64,000 bases of DNA. Origin: Hippophae tibetana. Lineage: Eukaryota; Streptophyta; Magnoliopsida; Rosales; Elaeagnaceae. A program made the position numbers and the translations under genes. The stretch's first letter is position 1. Each line of letters opens with the position of its first letter. The stretch spans positions 3,348,001 through 3,412,000 of the forward strand of contig CM072809.1 of NCBI GenBank assembly GCA_037013495.1, read 5' to 3'. Below, one piece after another: positions 55,465 through 64,000 of this stretch. The notes beneath the pieces are model-generated. The model was not told the origin of the DNA, did not search any database, and saw only the letters and a program-made list of their open reading frames with translations.

Positions 55465-56388
55465 CATACTCTCTTAGATTCTCATATGTGAAGAGCTCAA
55501 TAATAATATTAACAGTTTTGTGCTTATCATCCACCCATGAATTATAGAATTTAATAATATTTTCATGTTTCAATGATTCCATTAAATGAATTTCTAAGTA
55601 GAATTTTTCCAAATCTTCTGGTCACTGCAACACATCGTTAATCACTTGGTTCTAAGGTACTTCTATTCCATCAACTTCATCAATAGCCTTATAACTGCAA
55701 AAGTGAAGACAGCCAAGTATATATAAACATTGATGACATCAATTAAAAGAAGAAGAAAAAAAAAATAGGAGCGAGTTAAGTTTTGGAACCTACATGGTCT
55801 TGAAAGCGCCCTCGCCTAAGTTTTCGTTGTACTGTGACCAAACCAAAGAAGAAAAAAATAGTAAGAGTTGCACAACTAAACCTAAGGAATAATCATATCT
55901 CAATTAGACAAAGAATCGTCACATTGAAAGTTCTGCATATACGTGAACTTATACATACCGGCATATATCTATTAGTTGGATCTTTCTCTACGAACTTCGT
56001 CTCGACATTGGGAGGGTCAATTTTTGCAGACGTTCCATTATTTGGCGGCAATACCAAACTTGCCACTGGATTCGTTTCCTGCCAAGAGCCCAAAATACTA
56101 ACGGGAAAACCATGATTGCAAAAAATTCTTTTTTATTTTCCTTTTCAATTTATGTGCGCAAATTGTTTGTTATTTAACGAATCAAAGATTCAAAGCAATC
56201 GCCAACGATGGACCTTTTTCCACAATCAATCAACGGCGATGCTTGGAGAAAGCTTTGGACACTCAGAGAATGTTTTGGATGCAACGAAATAAGAATCGAA
56301 TGCCGATAGCAATTGTAATTGGCATTCGATGGCAGGAGATTAAGGCAATGAACTACTAATTGAGTCTGTTTGGATACGATGTGCCTAC

Positions 56389-56766
56389 TGTTGGAAAATT
56401 ATGGATCAAAGCTCTGAAAACTCAAGAACACTCAAGAACAATTTTCCAGAAACACTCAGAAATTATTGAATTTTTGTTTCTGATTTCTTTAACTTGATTA
56501 TTACATTTCTACTTAGAGGTATTTATAGAAACAACTAATAAATCTAAGCCACACAATATAAACCTACCAAAACAATCTAAACCATACACTTATCTTCTTA
56601 CCTAACCCATTGATTTTTCTTCTTCCCACCAACCATGAGCTGTATCCTAATCAATCCAGATCATCACCATAGAAGCTTCCACGAGCTGGACTTCAAATGG
56701 GCTAGAATATTTCAAAGTTTGTTTTTTTTATTTCTTTGGGCTTGTAAACAAGTTTACAAATCAACA
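56389..56766 (-). repeat. 3' LTR of the intact copia element
   Basis: 378 bp, TGTTGG to ATCAACA, with a TATA-like TATTTATAG segment (complement near 56519-56528). Confidence 0.92.
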
Positions 56767-56773
56767 CTCCCCC

Positions 56774-59700
56774 TTAAACTTGTTTTATGATGCCGAGCAA
56801 ATTTCTCAATCTGACAAAGTCTTCTTGCTTGAGCGGTTTAGTGAAGATGTCGGCAATTTGATCTTGTGATTTTACATACTCGAGTTGTACATCCTTTCTT
56901 GTGATGCACTCCCTGATGTAATGATATCGAGTATCTATGTGTTTGCTTCGATCATGGAAAACAGGATTTTTGGCTAAGGCAATGGTTGACTTGTTATCGA
57001 CACAAATTTTGGTTGGATCTTCTTGCGTCATACTTAGCTCCTTTAACAAGTTTCTCAGCCAAATTGCATGGCAAACACATGAAGTAGCTGCTACATATTC
57101 TGCTTCACAACTAGACAATGTGACAATCGGTTGCTTTTTCGATATCCATGTAAAAACGGTATCTCCCATGAAAAACACAAATCCGGAAGTGCTTTTTCGA
57201 TCGTCTATATCTCCACCAAAATCGCTATCACTATATCCAACAAGCTTGTAATCATTCGAAGCTGAATAGAACAAGCTAAAATTAATTGTACCTTTCAGAT
57301 AGCGTAGGATTCTTTTTGCAACTTTGAAATGGGTGATTGTCAGTTTCTCCATATAACGGCTAATCAATCCAACGACATACAAGATGTCAAGCCTTGTGCA
57401 TGTGAGATAACGCAGACTTCCAACTAAACTTTTGAAAAATGTTGGATCCACACTTTCACCATCTTCATGCTTGGATAGTTTGATTCCACATTCCACTGGT
57501 GTGTTGATCGGCGTGGAATCGTTCATTTTGAACTTCTTTAGTATCTCCCTTGCATAGCTTTCTTGAGAGATGAATATGCCTTCTTCCTTTTGCCTCACTT
57601 CAATTCCAAGGTAGTATGCCATTAACCCGATATCTGTCATTTCGAACTCTCGAGTCATCACCTTCTTAAAATCTTCAAATAGCTTCGGATTACTTCCAGT
57701 GAAGATGAGATCATCTACGTATAGGCAAACGATTAGAATATCGCCACCTTCAATCTTGACGTAGAGTGAATATTCATAGGGACACTTGGTGAAATTGTTC
57801 TCCAGAAAGTACTTGTCGATGCGGTTATTCCATGCTCTTGGTGCTTGCTTTAACCCATAAAGAGCTTTCTTCAACTTCAATACTTTGTCTTTGTGACCTT
57901 TTGCTTCATAGCCTGATGGTTGATTAATGTAGACTTCTTCTTCAAGGACTCCGTTTAGAAAAGCAGATTTTACATCCATTTGATGTATCTTCCACTTATT
58001 TTGAGCTGCTAAAGAAATGATTAGTCTTATAGTTTCTAATCGAGTAACAGGAGCAAATACCTCATCATAGTCAATTCCAGCCTTTTGACTATATCCTTTT
58101 GCTACTAGTCTTGCCTTGTGTCTTTCAATCTCTCCCTTAGCATTCCTCTTTGTCTTGTACACCCATTTGACACCTATTGCCTTATGCCCTTTGGGAAGTG
58201 AAACAGGTTCCCATGTGTCGTTCTTCTCTATTGCATTGATTTCTTTGTCCATCGCATCTCTCCACTTCTTCTCTTGTACAGATTCTTGAAAGCTCACTGG
58301 TTCACAATCAGCAAAGAGACAAAATAAGGTAAGATTATCTTGTCGTTCTGTTACCTCATAAAGATCTTGGAGATTTCGTGTACGTGTCATGGCTCTTTCA
58401 CTTCCACTTGAAGATGATGATGAATCTTCATGAGTGGTTGGAATTGGTGAAGTAGGTGGAGTCGTTGGCTCTTGTTGAATTTCTACAGATTGCTCCCCCA
58501 TTGTCTGCTCATCTTCTTTAAATTGAGGAAAGAAATTGAAGTTATCTGCATGAGAGTTAAAATCCCATTCTCCTTCTTCGTCGAATACCACATCTCGACT
58601 AATCAAAATCTTCTTATTGTGTGGTTTGTACAATTTATAGCCTTTTGAATTAGCATCATAACCGATGAAGATAAAACTCTCGCTTTTATCATCAAGCTTC
58701 GTTCTTCTCTCATCCGGTACATGAACATGTGCTATACTTCCAAAGACTCTTAGGTGGGAAATACCAGGCTTTCTTCCACTCCATGCCTCTTGCGGTGTCT
58801 TTCCCCATACACTTCTTGTTGGAGATCGGTTTGACAAGTAAACTGCACATGCTACTGCTTCTGCCCAAAAATCTTTGGGTATTTTTTTGCTTTTGAGCAT
58901 GCTTCGTGCCATATTGAGGATTGTTCGGTTCTTTCTTTCAGCTACACCATTCTGTTGGGGGGATCTTGGCACTGTTAAAGATCTATGAATTCCATTTGCT
59001 TCACAGAACTCTTGAAACTCCTTGGATGTAAATTCTCCACCTCGGTCTGATCTCATGGCTTTGATTTTTCTACCGCTTTCTCTCTCCACTGTAGCTTTGA
59101 ACCTTTTGAATACTTCAAAAACTTCTGATTTCTGTTTCAAGAAATATACCCAAGTTTTTCTTGAAAAATCATCAATAAAAAGAAGAAAATAGTTACTGTT
59201 ACCGAGAGAGCTAGGCTTGATCGGTCTGCACACATCAGTATGGATTAGCTCCAGTGGCTTCTTGGCTCTTGAGTTTGACTCCTTTGGAAAGCTTTTTCGG
59301 AATTGTTTTCCGAGTAGGCACCCTTCACAAAGCTGATCAGGATGGTTAATGCAAGGTAGTCCCTTCACCATCTCTTTCTTAGACAACAGCTCCAATCCTC
59401 TAAAATTGAGATGTCCAAATCGAAGATGCCATAGCCACGATGCATCTTTATAGCAGGCTTTCAGACACTTTGCAATGTCATTTTGTATGTTGATCAAGAA
59501 CATTCTATTCTTTGACATCGGTACGTTAGCAATGAGGTTATTCTTATCATCTTTTATAGAAAGATTATAATCCTTCATATGAATATCATAACCTTTCTCT
59601 AACAATTGTCCTAAACTTAAGATGTTACTTTTCATATTTGGGACATAGTAAACATTGGAAATAAATTGATGTTGCCCATCTTTCAAACGAATAAGAATGT

Positions 59701-60841
59701 TACCTCTTCTTTTCACTGCTACGTTTGAATCATTTCCAAATGAGACATTTCCACTTACTAACTCATCTAGTTCCACGAACATGTCTTTCCTTCCACACAT
59801 ATGGTTGCTTGCACCGCTGTCGAGATACCAGGCATTTGGTTGACTACTATCACCCTCATTCCGTGTTAGAAAAAGAGTTTCTTTCTCATCGGTCTTCTCC
59901 TCTATGTAGTTGATTTTCTCATCTACTCTATTATTGGGAGTTCTACATTCTGAAGCATAATGTCCAAATTTCTGACAATTATAGCATTGAACTTGAGATT
60001 TGTCATACCTTGAGTTCATATTACCTCTTCCTCGACTTTGTGTTGAGCTTTCTGCTCTCTCAAAGTTGTTGGAATTGTTGTTGTAATTCCAACCTCGTCC
60101 ACGACCGTGGCTTCCACCTCGTCCACGACCTTTACCTCTACCTCGGCCACGTTGGTTTCTGTCATTGCCTTGACTTTCATGCTTATCTTTGAATTGCATC
60201 TTGAAGAGTTGCTCAGTGATCCCTTGCTTCTTCTTATGCTTTTCTTCGTATGCTTGTAATGACCCATTGAGTTCATCAATGGTCATTTCTTCCAAATCTT
60301 TTGTTTCCTCAATCGTCACGACGATGTGTTCAAATTTGGAATCTAATGAACGAAGTATCTTTTCTATTATTCTAACATCTCCCAACATCTCACCGTTTCT
60401 TTTTAATTGATTAGAAACAACTGCGACTCTCGAGAAATAATCAGAAATAGATTCGGAAGCTTTCATATGTAGAGATTCAAACTCACCTCTTAGTGTTTGG
60501 AGACGAACCTTCTTCACTTTCTCGGCTCCTTTGAAAGAAATTTGAAGCTTATTCCACGCTGTTTTGGAAGATGTTGCATCTGAAATTTTCTCAAACCCAT
60601 GATCATTTAAGGCTTGATAGATAAGAAATAGGGCTTTCTTGTCTCTCTTTCTCAAATCCTTCAAAGATTCTTTTTGCACTTGTGTTAGAGTATTTTCATC
60701 GTCTGGCTCACTTAAGCCTTTCTCTACGACTTCCCACACATCATGTGCACCCAAAAGAGCCTTCATCTTAATACTCCAATTATCATAGTTATCGTTGTTG
60801 AGTGTGGGGACTTAAAACGATGACATACCTCCACTTGACAT
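56774..60841 (-). CDS. Copia Gag-Pol polyprotein (1330 codons open, early stop in Gag)
   Basis: The open frame 60766-56774 begins MKALLGAHDVWEVV. Domains by residue in that frame: Gag (1-190), Arg/Gly-rich linker (205-250), zinc knuckle CYNCQKFGHYASEC (261-274), aspartic protease WYLDSGASNHMC (313-324), zinc-binding pre-integrase HLRFGHLN, integrase with HTD and MRSDRGGEF, reverse transcriptase with HQMDVKSAFLNG and CLYVDDL, and RNase H near the C-terminus ending IKQV. The likely original start is the ATG at 60841; its frame leads into the Gag frame but has a TAA at 60814-60812 where a Gln codon is expected. All Pol motifs look intact, so the enzymes could still be made from the internal ATG at 60766, though Gag would lack its first 25 residues. 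Confidence 0.92.
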
Positions 60842-61228
60842 AATTCTCAATATAGTGAGAATTTGTAAATTCTGATCGCACAGATGGATTCAGAACGTCA
60901 AAAAACCTTTGGAGGAACTCCAGGAAAAATCTGAGTTTTTGGGTCAACGCTCAAAGTCAACTTTTCAGTCAACTCGGCTCGACGGCTCGGTCAACTCGGC
61001 TTGGCGGCTCGGTCAAATGGCTTGGCGGCTCGATCAGCAGCTCGGTCAATAGGCTCACGGCTCGGTCAACTCGGCTGACTCAGTGAGTTAACTCACTTCT
61101 AGCAGAACCTTCCGGAGGATCGTGGCGGCGCGTCCGAACTCCGATCGGGATGATTCTTGTGGCGTTGGATTTGTCTCGTCGAGAGCTTCAATTTGATATA
61201 CAATAGTGTATATATATTTCCAACTATA

Positions 61229-61240
61229 GCTCTGATACCA
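61229..61240 (-). other. Primer-binding site of the intact copia element
   Basis: Reads TGGTATCAGAGC on the minus strand, complementary to the 3' end of initiator tRNA-Met; three bases from the 5' LTR. Confidence 0.9.
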
Positions 61241-61243
61241 CTT

Positions 61244-61619
61244 TGTTGGAAAATTATGGATTAAAGCTCTGAAAACTCAAGAACACTCAAGAACAATTTT
61301 CCAGAAACACTTAGAAATTATTGAATTTTTGTTTCTGATTTCTTTAACTTGATTATTACATTACTACTTAGAGGTATTTATAGAAACAACTAATAAATCT
61401 AAGCCACATAATATAAACCTACCAAAACAATCTAAACCATACATTTATCTTCTTACCTAATCCATTGATTTTTCTTCTTCCCACCAACCATGAGCTGTAT
61501 CCTTATCAATCTAGATCATCACCATAGAAGCTTCCACGAGCTGGACTTCAAATGGACTAGAATATTTCAAAGTTTGTTTTTTTTATTTCTTTGAACTTGT
61601 AAACAAGTTTACAAATCAA
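61244..61619 (-). repeat. 5' LTR of the intact copia element
   Basis: About 376 bp, same order as the 3' LTR but with 11 substitutions, nine of them transitions toward T or A on this strand; the last two bases before the flank are changed. Confidence 0.92.
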
Positions 61620-62620
61620 GGTCCTTACTCCTTAGTATGGAGTCCTACAGTTGAGGTACCCATGTGGTACATTGTGTGAGGTGTGTTGCACGAGGTACAT
61701 TGTCCATTTGGTCAGTATGCACGAGGTACTTATGGATGGTGAAGCGCGAGAATCTCTTTAACTAGGTATTCTCATGCATGGTAATACAACTCTAGCATTT
61801 CTACAGTGACTAGAATTGATCTCATCCTGAAACAGTACTGGTCTATTTGTATCAGTTAGAAGTCGTCACTCCATAAAAATGTCAACACCTAGAGGATACA
61901 TTGTCTATATATGTGGACTGATATATCCCACTAAAAGAATCTGTAACTTCTCTCTAAAATTTTGCAATTCTCCAAACAGAGTCCACAACCTCACCATCTA
62001 CAACCCATAATATGCTCATTCTTAGACGAAACCCAACAAGATCCATTTCTCAGAATCCATACTTTTATTTTCCCTGAAACGAATCAGCATCCCAATTTGC
62101 TTAAAAAAATTCTAAATACTAATAAAAATTGGGAATTGAAAGAGGCTATTACGCGATTTCAAATGATAAAAGGTTCTGAAAAATAAAATACTTGAGATGA
62201 AAAAAATTTCTTGCGATTTGTATACAAGAGCATATCTTATCTTTGTATTTTCTTTTTATATTTTCATTTTTTTTCACTTTATATTTTTATATTTTTAGAT
62301 ACGTGATTTTATGATTTAATATATTTTAATCTTATATTTTTTTAAATAAATATAATTAATATTATAATTACAAAAAATAACGTCAAAAGTAATTTTTTAC
62401 ACTAAATTGTTAAATACACCATAAATAAAGGATATTTTCAATATTTCAAATAAATTGAAACAAAAATAAATAAATTAAAAATCATATTAAATTTTAGTTG
62501 TTAAAGTCTTAATTCTGAACCTAAAAATTAATTTATAAGTTAGAAGTTTGTTCATATCTATAAACAGTATTATTATAAATCTATTAATAAATGTTAGACA
62601 AGGATCTTTAACACTTCTTC
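61620..62620. other. Non-coding flank
   Basis: 61630-61750 has repeated GAGGTAC motifs (GCACGAGGTAC twice). The open frame at 61962-62186 has no recognisable family. AT-rich beyond 62200. Confidence 0.4.
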
Positions 62621-62841
62621 TCAATGAACGATGTGGTATTTAATTTTATATCACATCATGAACGTTTTAGAGCAAACAAACTCAACTTTGATATTATTTT
62701 AAAAAATTCATATATAACTCTAAAATTTATAATCAAGTTAGACGGCAAAGATCTTTATATCACCCCTAACCCATTTGTTGAAAATCAAATCCCTTACCCA
62801 TTTTCGATACTTGATTGTGCACTATTACCAACCGATCAAGA

Positions 62842-62930
62842 TGAACAAGAAGTTCGATCAGAAGAATAAGAAGGATGAGATTGCTCAGATGCAAGAGAAG
62901 TACGGTGTCTCCACCAAAGACAAGTCGTAG
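62842..62930 (+). pseudogene. Short Lys-rich coding-like tail, unknown family
   Basis: From 62842 one frame reads KMNKKFDQKNKKDEIAQ then MQEKYGVSTKDKS and a TAG at about 62928. It looks like the last exon or a retrocopy tail of a small conserved protein, but I do not recognise the family and no upstream exon is found. A different frame is open at 62624-62869 without a known domain. Treat as a hint only. Confidence 0.3.
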
Positions 62931-64000
62931 CACTAATCATGCTCGTGTTTGGTTCCATGATATGTATATGTTCCTTATGGAATTACTCAACTCTAATAAG
63001 TAGTAGAGTGACAAAATTTATGTTGGAGTTAATGATGTTGTAAGCTTCAATATTGGCCTATTGGGTATCTTGTTCAAAGATGATTTTAACGTTTCTGCAG
63101 CTTTAATGCACTTTGTTTAATGGATTGTGTTTTCTGTTCAAAAACTCCATTCATCTCCCATTCTATTTTCTTGCTAGCTCAGCTCAATTTATTTATTTGT
63201 GATTTTGGAATTAGATTTTGTTGGTGATCTTAATCTTCTTGTTAGTTTTCAACAGGTGAGTTAGGGGTGACGCTGGATTAGTTAGCGTGGTTTTTTTTAA
63301 TTTATTTGAAATATCGAAAATATACTCAATTTAGCATGCATTTGAAAATATGGTGTCAAAAAATTATCTTTTAGATTAATTTTTTTAGTTATAAAACTTA
63401 TAAAACCCATCTTAAAAATTATAAAATTAAAATTTATTAAACTAAGAATTATTGGACCTATATAACCACTTAACCACATTTCTACCTAAACTCAACTATT
63501 TCTAACCCCCATTGAAATCACACCTATTACTTTTATAAAAATAGCCATCTTCATACCCCAATTATTTTTTTTTTCGACATTTTTCGAACTCTAGTACAAT
63601 ACTATGAAAAACCTACTATTGATGCATTTCAATATGGCCTTAGGTTCTAGCTTATCTTCTTTTTTTCCTTTCCCCATTCCGTCTTTTTTTTACCTTTTAC
63701 CTCATATTCTTCCTCTATTTTTTCATTTTACTTTTCGTTTTCTTATTTTTCTTTCTCTTTATTTTTTTTAATTTATATTAAGATACTAAAATTTCAAGTT
63801 TTCTTTTATTATTTATCTACACTTGTAATTTAATTTTAAATTCTATTTTTTATACTAATAGTATTTAGAATATTAACATAATAAATATAAAAATACTGAA
63901 AATATCACTGTAAAAATTAAAGAAGATATAGAATTAAAAGTTGGAGTTGAATTGTCATCTCAAGCTGAAGCTTATAATTTATGCAACTTTTATGCTATAA
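62931..64000. other. AT-rich end of window
   Basis: No gene seen. CT-rich stretch at about 63650-63770. The last 100 bp turn more coding-like (63930-64000) but are cut by the window edge. Confidence 0.35.

Larger units (their letters stand above)
50674..56093 (-). pseudogene. WNK (with-no-lysine) kinase pseudogene, split by transposons
   Basis: N-terminal pieces on the minus strand: 56060-55965 reads PNVETKFVEKDPTNRY, 55828-55797 reads YNENLGEGAFKT (glycine-rich loop), and 55697-about 55470 reads YKAIDEVDGIEV then [16 protein letters not shown] and [10 protein letters not shown]. Stops replace expected residues at the WNK NQV position and after DVLQ. C-terminal pieces: 51238-51008 (NGYNRSLNAGHLPKSGPLS, then a stop, then LILRIADSFG) and 50906-50674, an OSR1-C-like domain ([18 protein letters not shown], then a stop, then LLPGWK), with a GT/AG intron preserved. 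The central kinase core is missing; two copia fragments and other DNA occupy the gap. WNKs act in osmotic, circadian and flowering control; this copy is clearly dead. Confidence 0.85.
56389..61619 (-). mobile_element. Nearly intact Ty1/copia retrotransposon
   Basis: Full-length minus-strand element of 5.2 kb. LTRs are 61619-61244 (5') and 56766-56389 (3'), differing at about 11 of 376 positions. The primer-binding site TGGTATCAGAGC (complement at 61229-61240) lies next to the 5' LTR, and the purine tract AAGGGGGAG precedes the 3' LTR. The polyprotein frame is open from 60766 to 56774. The outer end of the right LTR reads ATCAAGG instead of ATCAACA and no clean target duplication is visible, so the right junction is altered. 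It is the youngest retrotransposon in the window. Confidence 0.93.

Noticed and set aside
60010-60410. Open frames opposite or out of frame with the copia Gag linker
   Set aside because: Shadows of the Arg/Gly-rich polyprotein segment.

Overview
The window is AT-rich nuclear DNA from a eudicot plant. The evidence is short multi-exon plant genes with GT/AG (and one GC/AG) introns, a pentatricopeptide-repeat relic, a WNK kinase relic, and many Ty1/copia retrotransposon copies in several states of decay. No bacterial, organellar or viral operon-like organisation is visible. The species cannot be told from the sequence.

Layout. 0-9 kb: a complete cytochrome b5 gene (minus, three exons, 138 codons). 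Its two introns are inflated by a three-LTR element (intron 1) and an old copia element (intron 2). 9.6-10.6 kb: LINE relic. 11.0-11.6 kb: a three-LTR TRIM-type miniature element. 11.8-12.5 kb: an uncharacterised plant gene. 14.0-15.4 kb: a DUF4079 membrane-protein gene with a 4-nt frame break. 18.2 kb: a long ATT microsatellite. 20.1-21.5 kb: a single-exon BCS1-like AAA-ATPase with an early TGA followed by conserved-looking coding sequence. 23.4-28.1 kb: decayed copia element. 28.3-30.5 kb: PPR pseudogene carrying a probable solo LTR. 31.3-35.3 kb: a complete seven-exon ER-type Ca2+-ATPase (minus, 1048 aa). 37.8-40.9 kb: internally deleted copia element with perfect target-site duplication. 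42-48.5 kb: very AT-rich DNA with no gene seen. 48.6 kb: EF-hand (KIC-like) pseudogene. 49.2-49.5 kb: hAT-type MITE. 50.7-56.1 kb: WNK kinase pseudogene split by two truncated copia elements. 56.4-61.6 kb: a nearly intact copia element with a 1330-codon polyprotein frame. 61.6-64 kb: mostly non-coding.

The intact cellular genes act in separate pathways: ER electron transfer (cytochrome b5), ER Ca2+/Mn2+ pumping (ECA), AAA-ATPase work at a membrane, and probably plastid membrane function (DUF4079). They do not form a functional cluster. From memory of Arabidopsis gene numbering, cytochrome b5, the At2g46620-type AAA-ATPase and the KIC-type EF-hand gene lie close together there, and DUF4079 lies in the duplicated chromosome 3 segment. 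The window therefore looks like a conserved eudicot block stretched and partly destroyed by retrotransposons.

I found no convincing undescribed biological system. The observations most worth a second look are the LTR abutting a splice acceptor in cytochrome b5, the early stop in the AAA-ATPase, the two three-LTR elements, and the one-sided C-to-T decay of one LTR of the youngest copia element.
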